Shown in pieces: positions 1-9,436 of a stretch of DNA of 64,000 nucleotides. The first letter of the stretch is position 1, and each line of letters opens with the position of its first letter. This DNA is from Sipunculus nudus. Lineage: Eukaryota > Annelida > Sipuncula > Golfingiida > Sipunculidae. Location: positions 1,439,001 to 1,503,000 of the forward strand of contig JAPPUL010000068.1 of the NCBI GenBank assembly GCA_026874595.1. Direction: 5' to 3'. A program made the position numbers and the translations under genes. Under the pieces are notes generated by a model, which had not been told where the DNA came from, did not search any database, and saw only the letters and a program-made list of their open reading frames with translations.

Positions 1-932
1 GACTTGATTTAATGGATAAACTGACCTGTGAGTCTTCTAAGGAAGAGTTATTAAAAGAGCAAAAGGCGGAGGTATTTAATTACAGGAGGGAGGAAAGAGT
101 AGAGAAGGGGTTTGGAAAGACGGAAGAGGTTTTGGGTCTTGAGAGGCGTTCGGAAGTGAAGGCATCAGAATATATCCCGAAGGCACCATTTTGGGGACAT
201 AAGGTCTTGCCAGCACAAGAGATAGATATAGATAAATTATTTAGTTTATTGTCTTTAAGCGAGTTATATCGTCTTTCTTGGGGAGGACGGGGCTTGACAA
301 AGGAGGCTTATAAGGAGCTTGTAGAGAATGAGTTTAATGGGGTATTAAATGGTTTGAAGGAGGAGGGTATTAGGGGAGGCTATTTTGAACCTGTAATAAT
401 ATATGGTTATTATCGTTGTGTATCAAGCAAAGAGAAGCTATTGTTATATAAAGGTGTAGAAGGTCGGGAGGTATTAGAAGCATTTAGTTTTCCAAGACAA
501 AAGACAAAACCTTATTTATCGATAACAGATTATTTTGCAAAAGCGGAATCGGGGATAGAAGACGTTATAATATTTCAAGTAGTAAGTCTTGGTAATCGTT
601 TAACGGAGATAAATGATAGACTTAATGAGAATGGGGAATATCAGAAGGCATATTATTTACATGGGCTTGGGGTACAGCTTGCAGAGGCGCTTACGGAATA
701 TTCCCATAGGCTTGTATTGGGCGAGCTTGGTTTGGATGAGGGACAGGGGAAGAGGTATAGCTTTGGGTATCCGGCTTGTCCTAATTTGGAGGATCAAAAG
801 AAGATAATGGCTCTTATGCCGGTTATGGATGAGATAGGAGTAAGTCTAACACAAGCATATTTACTAGTACCGGAACAATCAACAACCTCTTTTATAATAC
901 ATCACAAAAACGCAAGTTATTTTAGAGTATAA
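1..932 (+). CDS. metH: Methionine synthase (cobalamin-dependent), C-terminal activation domain, 5' part off the edge
   Basis: The reading frame is open at the left edge, so this is the 3' end of a longer gene. The visible part (at least 306 residues) matches the AdoMet-binding reactivation domain of MetH, which remethylates oxidised cob(II)alamin using AdoMet and flavodoxin. Recognisable stretches are FWGHKVL near residue 60, the FPRQ and DVIIFQVV blocks mid-domain, YSFGYPACPNLEDQKK near residue 250 (the AdoMet-binding region), and a C-terminal VPEQSTTSFIIHHKNA stretch. The homocysteine, folate and B12-binding domains must lie upstream. An ATG occurs at position 12, but a free-standing activation-domain protein (as found in some phyla) cannot be excluded because the upstream frame continues only a few codons before the edge. 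Confidence 0.88.
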   Translation, partial: LDLMDKLTCESSKEELLKEQKAEVFNYRREERVEKGFGKTEEVLGLERRSEVKASEYIPKAPFWGHKVLPAQEIDIDKLFSLLSLSELYRLSWGGRGLTKEAYKELVENEFNGVLNGLKEEGIRGGYFEPVIIYGYYRCVSSKEKLLLYKGVEGREVLEAFSFPRQKTKPYLSITDYFAKAESGIEDVIIFQVVSLGNRLTEINDRLNENGEYQKAYYLHGLGVQLAEALTEYSHRLVLGELGLDEGQGKRYSFGYPACPNLEDQKKIMALMPVMDEIGVSLTQAYLLVPEQSTTSFIIHHKNASYFRV

Positions 933-1044
933 AATCAATATATAAATATATAGTTCTCATTGTGTTAAGTCCTGAAGCTGTTATCAGGAGGGGGGCTAGA
1001 GGAATAAATCTTTTATTGTAACATCATTTTCGGTGTTTAAAAAA

Positions 1045-1070
1045 CCATGTAAAAAAAAATATTTACATGG
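1045..1070. repeat. Short inverted repeat upstream of the metalloprotease gene
   Basis: Nine-base arms (1045-1053 and 1062-1070) are perfectly complementary and separated by eight A/T bases. The repeat ends 11 bases before the start codon at 1082, so it could fold in the leader or be an operator. It is AT-rich and lacks a T-tract, so it is not a convincing terminator. Confidence 0.35.
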
Positions 1071-1081
1071 AGAGATAAAAG

Positions 1082-1993
1082 ATGAAAAAACCATTTAAAC
1101 CTCATCAAGGTAGTAAGACCTTTTTATTATTATTCATTTTGGTATTAAGTAGCGTAGTGGGAATCCGATGTAACAATACAGAGGATAATCTATTAAATTA
1201 CACAGAACAGAGTTTTAAAGCATTTACAGAATGGAAGATAGGGATAAAATCGTACGTAGCAAATGCACGAGATCTTAGTGCAGGATACGTCTATAATCCA
1301 GCCAATTGGTTAGTAGTTACAAATGAAAACTGTGATGGAGTTGGAGTTCCTGAGGCTACAAAAAACAATTGTCCATTTGAGGGTGATGTAATAGGGCTTT
1401 GCAACGTAAGGTATAACAGAAATAATGAAATATTAGATACAACTATATTAATAGATTCTAATTTTCAAAATGATCCAAACAGCAGTATAAGAGAGGAAAC
1501 TAAATATGGAGTATATGTACATGAGATAGGACACTGTCTTGGTCTTGTACATTCTACAGAGCTTACGCCCACAGTGGGTGGTAATGACTATATAATGTAT
1601 CCTACAGCGGGAGGAGCATCGCTACCTAATAAAAATGAGCTTGAAGTGATACGTAAAGTATACCTCCCAGAAGACGGCACTGTGGGGACTAAAGAACCAA
1701 GTGGTAATATAGGAGACAAGCTTGCAAAGAGCTTTTTCATACAGGTTAAGGATAAAGATACAGTTGTAAAACATACAAAAGTTCCAACATTTTACGTATA
1801 TCCCTATGGGCCAGGATATGAGCCTCTAAACTTTTCGCATACAGTGCCTAAAGCCGAGCGTGGTAAGATTTTAAAGGAAAAGCCAAACATAATAAACTTC
1901 TATTATTTACGTGATAATACTAGGATAGAGGAAAGGATATCAAGTGATGGAACTAGAGTAGTAAAAAGATATCATGATAATCATTCTCATTAA
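1082..1993 (+). CDS. Predicted lipoprotein zinc metalloprotease (metzincin type)
   Basis: This 303-residue protein begins with a signal peptide whose hydrophobic core (residues 14-27) runs into Cys30, a probable lipidation site (VVGIRC). The zinc site is explicit: VHEIGHCLGLVH, with H147, E148, H151 and H157 giving the HExxHxxGxxH signature of metzincins. M172 in a YIMYP stretch is the likely Met-turn. It would act as a membrane-anchored peptidase in the periplasm or on the cell surface; the substrate is unknown. The Arg just before the lipidated Cys is atypical for a lipobox. The start is the ATG at 1082, followed directly by a Lys-Lys signal-peptide n-region. It stands alone between metH and the binding-protein gene. 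Confidence 0.78.
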   Translation: MKKPFKPHQGSKTFLLLFILVLSSVVGIRCNNTEDNLLNYTEQSFKAFTEWKIGIKSYVANARDLSAGYVYNPANWLVVTNENCDGVGVPEATKNNCPFEGDVIGLCNVRYNRNNEILDTTILIDSNFQNDPNSSIREETKYGVYVHEIGHCLGLVHSTELTPTVGGNDYIMYPTAGGASLPNKNELEVIRKVYLPEDGTVGTKEPSGNIGDKLAKSFFIQVKDKDTVVKHTKVPTFYVYPYGPGYEPLNFSHTVPKAERGKILKEKPNIINFYYLRDNTRIEERISSDGTRVVKRYHDNHSH

Positions 1994-2003
1994 TAATTAT
2001 TTA

Positions 2004-2028
2004 TGCTATATCTTTCTATTATATAGCA
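2004..2028 (+). terminator. Hairpin just after the metalloprotease gene
   Basis: Eight-base perfect arms (2004-2011 and 2021-2028) with a nine-base loop begin ten bases after the stop codon at 1993. No run of T follows, so intrinsic termination is only a possibility; it may instead be an mRNA-stabilising stem. Confidence 0.3.
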
Positions 2029-2181
2029 GGATATAGCAAGATATAATATATAAAAATCGACATATTTATTAAATAAGTTTAAAATATGTATAATAAGAGT
2101 AAAATGAGGGTTAATATTAATATTAGTATAGATTTAAAAAAAGTGTCATAAAAAGCAATATAAAACCGAGAAAGAGTAGTT

Positions 2182-3462
2182 ATGGAAAAGAGAATAAAAG
2201 CAAGATTTAATTGGTTTAACTTTCCAAGTATAATTTTGATATTGTGTATAGTCTTGCAAGTTGAGTATGCAGATGCTAGAAGCAAGTCTACCATAAGGGC
2301 TAAAAAGGTTAAGAAGAAAGCAGCTATAACATTAAACTGGCTTAAATTCCCAACAGAAACACTACTTTATTGGAATGTAACAAAAGCAGATAAACCAAAC
2401 TATATAAGGCTTGTGCCTAGGTGGAAAAATAAAAATGAAGGAGCTAAGCCAAAGAAGATATTTGGCTTAATGTCTAAGAAATCAAAAAGCTACAAACTAG
2501 CGGTAATAAAGTTATTAGAGATACTGGTATACAAGGAGCTTTATGCTTATGTGACACTTGCAAATTTTGGAAATGATGAAGAGCGTGGGAAGGAAGCAAT
2601 AAATTATGCAGTAGGAAGTGGTATGGATATAATATACTCTATGGGCTCAGAGACAGCGTCATTACTGCATAGGGTATATAGAGGGGCAGATAAGATCCCT
2701 GTGGTAGCAGCAATATGCAAAGATCCAGTGTTGCTTGGACAAGCCACAGATTATAAAAGTGGTACGGGAACAAATATTGCATTTACGTCGTTAAATGTGC
2801 CTCTGGACATACAGTTGAACTATCTTAAGCAACTAATGCCCAAGTTGAAAAATATAGGGTTGATGTATGATAGTAGCCATAAACAGGTTATGCAGGTAGA
2901 GGTTATCCCGGCAAAGCAGGAATTTAAAAGACGTGGGATACGAGTATATGACATAGCGGTACAAAGTCGAGGAGGGGCGACAAAGATATTGTCAGAACGG
3001 ATACCGCAAGTTGTAGAAGAGATGAGGCAAAGTGATCCGTTATTCAAAAACAGTATATTATGGATAACAAGTAGTACAGCGATATTTTCAAATATAAAGC
3101 TAATAAGCAATGTCTCAGGACAGGTTCCAGTGCTAAGCTCAATACCAAACGTGGTGTCAGAAGGAGGAGATAGTGCGGTATTGGGGATAGGGGTTGACAG
3201 ACGACACAATGCACATATTGCAAGTCTTTATGTAGTAAAGATATTGAGGGGAGAGGCAAAAGCCGGAGAGTTGCCAGTTGGGGTAGTAACGCCGCCAGAT
3301 ATAGCAATTAATTTTAAGGTAGCTTCTAGAATATCTCTTAAAATCCCGTTTAGGTTTTTTGAGAGTGCCTCGTTCATATATGATTATGGAGGGAAGGTAG
3401 TACGAGCATTTGGACAGAGGGTAAATAAAGCAAGTAAAGAGGAAGTAGAAAGTAGTTCGTAA
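2182..3462 (+). CDS. Periplasmic substrate-binding protein of the ABC_sub_bind family
   Basis: The 426-residue product has an N-terminal hydrophobic segment (residues 14-27) ending near an ADA site, so it should be exported. The central region reads as the TrpX-like ABC substrate-binding fold. An oscillating alpha/beta pattern contains SMGSETAS (about residue 153), a VAAICKDPVL strand, a KNIGLMYDSSH strand opening the second lobe, and a late LGIGVDRRHNAHIAS segment. Members of this family bind small ligands such as aromatic amino acids and usually pair with ABC permease and ATPase genes. None is present here; the next gene is a sensor-MFS fusion. The N-terminal 75 residues are extra compared with typical members. 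The ligand is unknown. Confidence 0.7.
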   Translation: MEKRIKARFNWFNFPSIILILCIVLQVEYADARSKSTIRAKKVKKKAAITLNWLKFPTETLLYWNVTKADKPNYIRLVPRWKNKNEGAKPKKIFGLMSKKSKSYKLAVIKLLEILVYKELYAYVTLANFGNDEERGKEAINYAVGSGMDIIYSMGSETASLLHRVYRGADKIPVVAAICKDPVLLGQATDYKSGTGTNIAFTSLNVPLDIQLNYLKQLMPKLKNIGLMYDSSHKQVMQVEVIPAKQEFKRRGIRVYDIAVQSRGGATKILSERIPQVVEEMRQSDPLFKNSILWITSSTAIFSNIKLISNVSGQVPVLSSIPNVVSEGGDSAVLGIGVDRRHNAHIASLYVVKILRGEAKAGELPVGVVTPPDIAINFKVASRISLKIPFRFFESASFIYDYGGKVVRAFGQRVNKASKEEVESSS

Positions 3463-3607
3463 TTACAAAAGTAGTAGGATTCTCTGAAAAAACTCTAGAG
3501 TGCATTATGATAGAGTGTATTATACTATGAAGGGATGCTACAGCAAGTGTATGTTAAAATATGTAGCAAGTCGTACGAAAAAGTAGAAAGTAAAAAGACA
3601 AAATAAT

Positions 3608-6184
3608 ATGCTAAAGAAGTTACGAGCGATAGTAATAAACCTTCCAACGATAATAGTATTCATGTTAAACTTGTTACTATTCACCTATATAGGTTACGGA
3701 GAGGCAAGTAGAACCTATTTAAACTTCCAACTAAGTAAAATGATAACGCAAGCAGATATAATAAGGCTTGAATTTGAACCTCATATACAAGCAGGCTTGC
3801 CCTTGGTGCAATTTAGCGGATTTCAAGGTTTAAGTGGTCAACTTTTGGCGTCAGACAAGACCCTAGAAAACATACAAATCTTAAACTCACAAGGTGAGCG
3901 GATATTTTTAAACTATGGATATAAGCTAACGCCAAGAGAATTTGACAATAAGGTATCGTCAAGAGAATATAGTCAAATAAAGATAGACAGGTTTAAAGAT
4001 ACAAAAGCAAAGATAGAGCGTTCAGATATTAGTTATCGAGTTATAGTGCCTTTGGAGAGTAAATTTGGCTATGAGGGGGCGATATTATTTGAATCGCTTA
4101 GTGCAGATTTATTGTATGAGAAGGATAAGAGGTATAACTTTGTATTCTATGCGCTAATACTTTTCTCACTTGCCTTTATAATATTTAATATAGTATATGA
4201 TTTAGTTTTCGCAAGATTTGGCATTAGAGATAGATTGGTACAATATTTATACTTAGTAAGTTTTGTTCTGATGTTAATAATAATAGGCATGACGGTATTT
4301 TACATTTACGAAGAAGGTGTCCAAGCCCAAACCAAAGCGTTATCAAATTCAATAGTCCAAAGGTTTAATTCTATCTTAGAACTTGGGATAGAACTAGATG
4401 ATATACGAGGGGTGAACGAGGTAATAAGCGACTACAAAGCCCAAAATCCTGATATAAGGCGGATAACGCTAACAAAGAACAATAAGTTTTTGTACCATAC
4501 AAAAGAAGAGTTAATAGGAACAAGCTATCAGAAATTAGAAAACACATATGAATATCAAACGTATCTATCCTCGGGGACTAAACAGGGTATAACGTTAATA
4601 TTGTCGGTAGACATACCAATTGACGTTGTGCTTAATGTGGTATTGTTAAATGCAAAGAACTTTCTGGTATTATTTTTAGCCTGCGGCTTAATAGCGTTAA
4701 TTTTCTTAAAAGCGGGAACAAGCTTCATCAATTTATTTGATAGTGAAAACAGAAGACGAGTAGGTGCTAATGCGGATCAGGGTGTAGAAGGTGAGTTATC
4801 GGAAGCAGATTCTTTATTAGAAGCTGAGTTTTATGAAGAGCTTGAGGCAGAGGAGAGTGTTGAGGAGTATCGTATAGGGCTTGATTTAATAAAGCCGGTA
4901 TATTTTCTAATGGTATTTGTAAACGCTCTTTCAATATCGTTCTTGCCAAAGCTTGTGACAGAAATAATAAGCACAACGAATTCAAGTTTGGCCTCGGCGT
5001 CATTACCGTTCACCGTATTTTATATATTATTTGCAGCAGTTTTACTACCCGCTGGTCAGTATGCAGAGCGAGGCAGTTTAAGGAATCTGATGGGAGTTGG
5101 GTTTGTATTTGAGCTTATAGGACTTAGCATATTGATAGCGACAAATAACTATTGGTTATTTGTGCTTGGGCGAGCGTGTTCTGGTGTTGGACAGGGCCTA
5201 TTATTAATAGGCTTACAATCTTATTTACTAGTTATAGTTCCGCAGGAAAGGCGTACTGAGGCGGCAAGTGTAAAGGTATTTGGTAGGAATGCAGCTTTAA
5301 TTGCGGGGGCATCGATAGGGGCCTTATTGTATTCTTATATAGATTACAGGACAGTATTTATAATAGGAGTCTTGCTTGGAGCAATTAGTTTAATATACTT
5401 AAAGTTCTTGATACCAGAGGTGCACAGTGGGGGGAGTAGAAGATCACGAGATAAAAGTTTTCGAGTAATATTGGGGAATGTAGGGTCAGTATTTAAGGAT
5501 CTAGATTTTGTAAGTACGTTTATCTTGATAGGTCTTTTGGGTAAGATGAGTATAACGGGGGTGGTTATGTTTGCAATGCCTCTTTTATTAGAGAGGTATG
5601 GCTTTGCCCCTGAGGATATAGGACAGGCACTAATGATCTATTATACTTCATCATTGATAACAAATCATTTTGTATCAAGACTTGTAAGAAAGCTTGGCGG
5701 GACAGGTATCGTACTATTCATAAGTACATTAATAGGAGGGGTTGGGATGGTGTTGTTTGGGTTTATCGGAGTTAACGTAGCGTTTAAAGGATTAGGGATT
5801 GAGTGGCTTAGTTATATAATGGTAGTTGGAGAGCATATAAATAATTTTATAGAAGGTAGTAGTATAAGTAATCTTTCATCGTATATAATACTGTTTTGTA
5901 TATTTCTAACTGGGATATCAAATGGTCTGCTAACGGCACCAATAATAACCCGTATAAGCAATACAAAAGTAGCTTTAAAAAAGGGATACAAAGCGATAAC
6001 AGCGACCTATACATTTCTTGAACGTGGAGGACATGTGCTAGGCCCTATGTTTGTAAGCTACTTATTATTCTTAACAAATGATAGTCAGATAGCCATAAGT
6101 ATATTTGGAGTACTAACCTTGCTGCTTGGTTTGCTATTCATGGTGTTCGCTCTTATAAATAAAGCAAAAAATAAGACAAGATGA
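3608..6184 (+). CDS. MFS transporter fused to an N-terminal double extracytoplasmic sensor-like region
   Basis: This 858-residue membrane protein has two parts. The N-terminal part has TM1 at about residues 10-30, an extracytoplasmic domain at 32-175, TM2 at 178-202, TM3 at 212-235, a second extracytoplasmic domain at 237-345, and TM4 at 350-370. Such paired loops resemble the sensor halves of chemoreceptors or histidine kinases. After an acidic linker (about 385-420) comes a 12-helix major facilitator transporter (about 425-853) with the GRACSGVGQGLLLIG stretch expected in helix 4-5. No kinase or HAMP domain is seen. The gene follows the periplasmic binding-protein gene by 145 bases on the same strand, which suggests a shared transport or sensing role. 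Substrate and direction are unknown. Confidence 0.72.
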   Translation: MLKKLRAIVINLPTIIVFMLNLLLFTYIGYGEASRTYLNFQLSKMITQADIIRLEFEPHIQAGLPLVQFSGFQGLSGQLLASDKTLENIQILNSQGERIFLNYGYKLTPREFDNKVSSREYSQIKIDRFKDTKAKIERSDISYRVIVPLESKFGYEGAILFESLSADLLYEKDKRYNFVFYALILFSLAFIIFNIVYDLVFARFGIRDRLVQYLYLVSFVLMLIIIGMTVFYIYEEGVQAQTKALSNSIVQRFNSILELGIELDDIRGVNEVISDYKAQNPDIRRITLTKNNKFLYHTKEELIGTSYQKLENTYEYQTYLSSGTKQGITLILSVDIPIDVVLNVVLLNAKNFLVLFLACGLIALIFLKAGTSFINLFDSENRRRVGANADQGVEGELSEADSLLEAEFYEELEAEESVEEYRIGLDLIKPVYFLMVFVNALSISFLPKLVTEIISTTNSSLASASLPFTVFYILFAAVLLPAGQYAERGSLRNLMGVGFVFELIGLSILIATNNYWLFVLGRACSGVGQGLLLIGLQSYLLVIVPQERRTEAASVKVFGRNAALIAGASIGALLYSYIDYRTVFIIGVLLGAISLIYLKFLIPEVHSGGSRRSRDKSFRVILGNVGSVFKDLDFVSTFILIGLLGKMSITGVVMFAMPLLLERYGFAPEDIGQALMIYYTSSLITNHFVSRLVRKLGGTGIVLFISTLIGGVGMVLFGFIGVNVAFKGLGIEWLSYIMVVGEHINNFIEGSSISNLSSYIILFCIFLTGISNGLLTAPIITRISNTKVALKKGYKAITATYTFLERGGHVLGPMFVSYLLFLTNDSQIAISIFGVLTLLLGLLFMVFALINKAKNKTR

Positions 6185-6421
6185 TATATATTAAAATGGA
6201 CTTACCATAAAATGCAAAAACAATACAAAAATCCTACCATAAGAAAAAACAGTGTATAAAAATTAAACATAAAACAAAAAAGTTTGAAGCTAAAAAAATT
6301 GCTATAACGGCTATGAGCAAAAGAGTATATTTCGGTAGTGGATATTAAAAGTAACATATAAAATCTTATAAAACTCATGTTAGATTAGGTAAGTAAAAAG
6401 AGATAATTAAAGGGGGATAAA

Positions 6422-7933
6422 ATGCCAAAGAAACACAAGGTAGTAGTCTATTCATCAAAAGAGGGGATAAGCAAGGAGGACCAGCTGGCTTTTAAGCTAG
6501 CAAAACTTTCGGTGGATAAAACGGTTTTAGAAGAAGATGTAAAAGAGATGCTTATAAATCGGATAATAGACAATGCATCAGTAGCAATAGCAGCGGCAAA
6601 CCGCGGACCTGTAGTAACAGCACGTTCCCAAGCATTATGTCATCCAATGGCGGGTGGAGCAAAGATATTTGGAGTAAATGATAAGAGTTATGACCCAGCA
6701 TGGGCGGCATGGGCTAATGGTACAGCAGTTAGAGAGCTTGATATGCATGATACGTTTTTGGCAGCAGACTATTCCCATCCAGCAGATAATATTCCTCCGA
6801 TACTTGCCGTGGCACAACATAAGGGGCTTGATGGAAAAGCTTTATTACAAGGTATAAATACAGGATACGAGATACAGGTTAGTTTGGTTAAGGGGATATG
6901 CCTTCATAAACATAAGATAGACCACATAGCGCATCTATGTCCGGCGGTCGCGGGAGGACTAGGCACGTTGCTTGTCCTTGATGTTGAAGAGGTATATCAA
7001 TCTATCCAACAGGCTCTACATGTATCTTGTACAACGCGTCAGTCTAGGAAAGGAACCATATCAAGTTGGAAAGCATATGCTCCGGCTCACGCTGGTAAAT
7101 TGGGCATTGAGGCAGTAGACAGGTGTATGAGGGGAGAGGGTGCGCCATCGCCTATATATGAGGGTGAGGACAGCGTACTCGCGTGGATTTTGGATGGACC
7201 TGATAGTGAATATTATATAGATTTGGTTGAGCCAGGAGAGCCAAAGCGTTCTATAATGGAGACATATACGAAAGAGCATTCAGCAGAATATCAGTCACAG
7301 GCACTAATAGACCTTGCGTTTAGTATGAGAAAGGAAATAACTAACTTTGAAGATATTGAGGAAGTAATTATCTACACAAGTCATCATACGCATTATGTAA
7401 TAGGTAGCGGGTCGGGAGACCCTCAAAAGTACGACCCAAAGACGACTCGTGAAACATTAGATCACAGCATTTCATATATATTTGCAGTAGCGCTTGAGGA
7501 TGGAAGATGGCATCATGTTGATAGCTACACTAAAGAGCGAGCAAATCGTCCTGAGACAGTCCGTCTTTGGCAGAAGGTAAAAACAGAGGAAGAACCATAC
7601 TGGACAAAGCTGTATCATGATCCAGACCCAAATAAGAAAGCTTTTGGAGGACGGGTTCAGATAAAGTTTAAGAATGGTAAAGTGTTAACAGATAGTCTTT
7701 TAAGAGCAAATGCACATCCTGCAGGGAAAAAGCCATTTGTACGAGAAGATTACATAAGGAAATTTGACATAATGACAGAGGGAATAATAGAGAAGGGGGA
7801 GCGAGATAGGTTTATAAACTTAGTAGAGCGTCTTCCTGATTTGGGAGCAGATGAGGTAAGACAACTTAATGTGGTATTGCCAGACGGCAAGCTTAAGGTG
7901 AATAATAAAGGAGGTGTATATAATGTTATTTAA
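6422..7933 (+). CDS. prpD: 2-methylcitrate dehydratase, MmgE/PrpD family
   Basis: The 503-residue product dehydrates 2-methylcitrate to 2-methyl-cis-aconitate in the cytosolic methylcitrate cycle. Typical PrpD features are the N-terminal LINRIIDNASVAIAA helix, the AWANGTAVRELDMHDT active-site region (about residues 98-113) followed by DYSHPADNIPPI, and GKLGIEAVDRCMRG later. It is slightly longer than the usual 480-485 residues, with the extra length at the N-terminus and C-terminus. A strong purine-rich ribosome site precedes the ATG. The stop codon overlaps the prpB start by 11 bases, which indicates translational coupling. No upstream regulator of the PrpR type is visible in the window. Confidence 0.93.
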   Translation: MPKKHKVVVYSSKEGISKEDQLAFKLAKLSVDKTVLEEDVKEMLINRIIDNASVAIAAANRGPVVTARSQALCHPMAGGAKIFGVNDKSYDPAWAAWANGTAVRELDMHDTFLAADYSHPADNIPPILAVAQHKGLDGKALLQGINTGYEIQVSLVKGICLHKHKIDHIAHLCPAVAGGLGTLLVLDVEEVYQSIQQALHVSCTTRQSRKGTISSWKAYAPAHAGKLGIEAVDRCMRGEGAPSPIYEGEDSVLAWILDGPDSEYYIDLVEPGEPKRSIMETYTKEHSAEYQSQALIDLAFSMRKEITNFEDIEEVIIYTSHHTHYVIGSGSGDPQKYDPKTTRETLDHSISYIFAVALEDGRWHHVDSYTKERANRPETVRLWQKVKTEEEPYWTKLYHDPDPNKKAFGGRVQIKFKNGKVLTDSLLRANAHPAGKKPFVREDYIRKFDIMTEGIIEKGERDRFINLVERLPDLGADEVRQLNVVLPDGKLKVNNKGGVYNVI

Positions 7934-8825
7934 AGAAAAGGATGCAAAAGCTCGCCGAGCGATGCTTAGAAAGGCTTTAGGAACGGGCAAACTGCTTAGG
8001 TTTCCAGGGTCATTTTCACCGTTAGTGTCTATGTTAATCGAGAAGATGTCATTTGACGGAATATATATATCAGGAGCGGTGTTGTCGAATGATTTAGGCT
8101 GGCCGGATATAGGACTTACGACATTAAGCGAGGTAAGCAGTCGGGGAGGTGCAATTGCGCGGGTTACGAGTTTGCCTTCTATAATAGATATAGATACAGG
8201 ATTTGGAGAGACAATGAACGTGGCAAGAACGATACTTGAGATGGAGGCCAGTGGACTTAGTGGTTGCCATATGGAGGACCAACAAAACCCAAAACGGTGT
8301 GGACATTTAGATAATAAGGTTTTGGTGGATGTTGATGATATGGTAAAGAAGATAAGGTCGGCAGTGCTTGCGCGTCGAGACCCGAATTTCTTATTAATAG
8401 CAAGGACAGATGCCCGAGGAGTTTTAGGTCTTGAAGAAGCGATTAAAAGAGCAAATGCATATGTAGATGCAGGAGCTGATATGATTTTCCCTGAGGCGTT
8501 AAAGGACATAAAGGAGTTTGAAACATTCCGTAAGCATGTAAAGGCGCCACTACTTGCAAACATGACAGAATTTGGCAAGTCGCCACTACTTAGTTATTCC
8601 GAGCTTAACGACCTTGGGTATAGCATAGTAATATATCCCGTAACGCTCCTTCGAACAGCGATGAAATCAGTAGAAGACGCTCTTAATGTAATAAAGGAAG
8701 CAGGGACGCAAGAAGCTATACTTGATAATATGCAAAACAGGGCACAGTTATACGATTTATTGTCATATAAAGAGTACAATACATTTGATAATAGTTTATA
8801 TGATTTTACATTAAATCAAAAATAA
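7923..8825 (+). CDS. prpB: 2-methylisocitrate lyase
   Basis: PrpB cleaves 2-methylisocitrate to pyruvate and succinate, the last step of the methylcitrate cycle. The protein is 300 residues, normal for the family, and has the catalytic KRCGH loop at about residues 124-128, the Mg-binding IDIDTGFG region at about 88-95, and the EDQ motif at 118-120. The frame extends 9 bases upstream to a GTG, but the ATG at 7923 is preferred because an excellent aaggagg site (7908-7914) lies 8 bases before it. The gene overlaps the end of prpD and should be co-translated with it. The first 279-bp repeat unit begins within its last codons. Confidence 0.93.
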   Translation: MLFKEKDAKARRAMLRKALGTGKLLRFPGSFSPLVSMLIEKMSFDGIYISGAVLSNDLGWPDIGLTTLSEVSSRGGAIARVTSLPSIIDIDTGFGETMNVARTILEMEASGLSGCHMEDQQNPKRCGHLDNKVLVDVDDMVKKIRSAVLARRDPNFLLIARTDARGVLGLEEAIKRANAYVDAGADMIFPEALKDIKEFETFRKHVKAPLLANMTEFGKSPLLSYSELNDLGYSIVIYPVTLLRTAMKSVEDALNVIKEAGTQEAILDNMQNRAQLYDLLSYKEYNTFDNSLYDFTLNQK

Positions 8826-8878
8826 CTTACAAATAATATATTACAAAGAGCAAATATTTCTATTTCTTTTTAACTCTC

Positions 8879-9094
8879 TTATTTACCGTTGGCATAACCA
8901 ATAGAAACCAAAGAGTGTTTTATTTCGTCCAAAATGGTTGGGTCGTCGATGGTCGATGGCACTCTATAAGGTTTTGAGTCTGCAATGCTTCTCATAACAG
9001 AACGAAGTATTTTGCCAGAACGTGTTTTTGGGAGTCTTTTTACAATAAGACATTGTTTGAAACTAGCAACAGGTCCAATTTTATAAGCTTTTGT
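8879..9094 (-). pseudogene. Duplicated C-terminal fragment of prpE (copy 1)
   Basis: Reading on the minus strand, this 72-codon frame reproduces the PrpE C-terminus including the TRSGKILRSVMR acetylation-site region, but lacks ten codons found in the true gene. It has no start or ribosome site and is part of the tandem 279-bp unit, so it is a gene remnant downstream of the real prpE stop. Confidence 0.8.
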
Positions 9095-9157
9095 TCAAAA
9101 ATAACTTGCAAATAATATATTACAAAGAGCAAATATTTCTATTTCTTTTTAACTCTC

Positions 9158-9373
9158 TTATTTACCGTTGGCATAACCAATAGAAACCAAAGAGTGTTTT
9201 ATTTCGTCCAAAATGGTTGGGTCGTCGATGGTCGATGGCACTCTATAAGGTTTTGAGTCTGCAATGCTTCTCATAACAGAACGAAGTATTTTGCCAGAAC
9301 GTGTTTTTGGGAGTCTTTTTACAATAAGACATTGTTTGAAACTAGCAACAGGTCCAATTTTATAAGCTTTTGT
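9158..9373 (-). pseudogene. Duplicated C-terminal fragment of prpE (copy 2)
   Basis: This is the same 72-codon remnant as copy 1, offset by exactly 279 bases and carrying the same 30-base internal deletion. The shared deletion shows that copies 1 and 2 derive from each other after the deletion arose, not independently from prpE. Confidence 0.8.
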
Positions 9374-9436
9374 TCAAAAATAACTTACAAATAATATATT
9401 ACAAAGAGCAAATATTTCTATTTCTTTTCAACTCTC

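Noticed and set aside
2079-2294. Minus-strand 71-codon hydrophobic frame
   Set aside because: It overlaps the signal-peptide region of the binding-protein gene and has no homology-like features or ribosome site.
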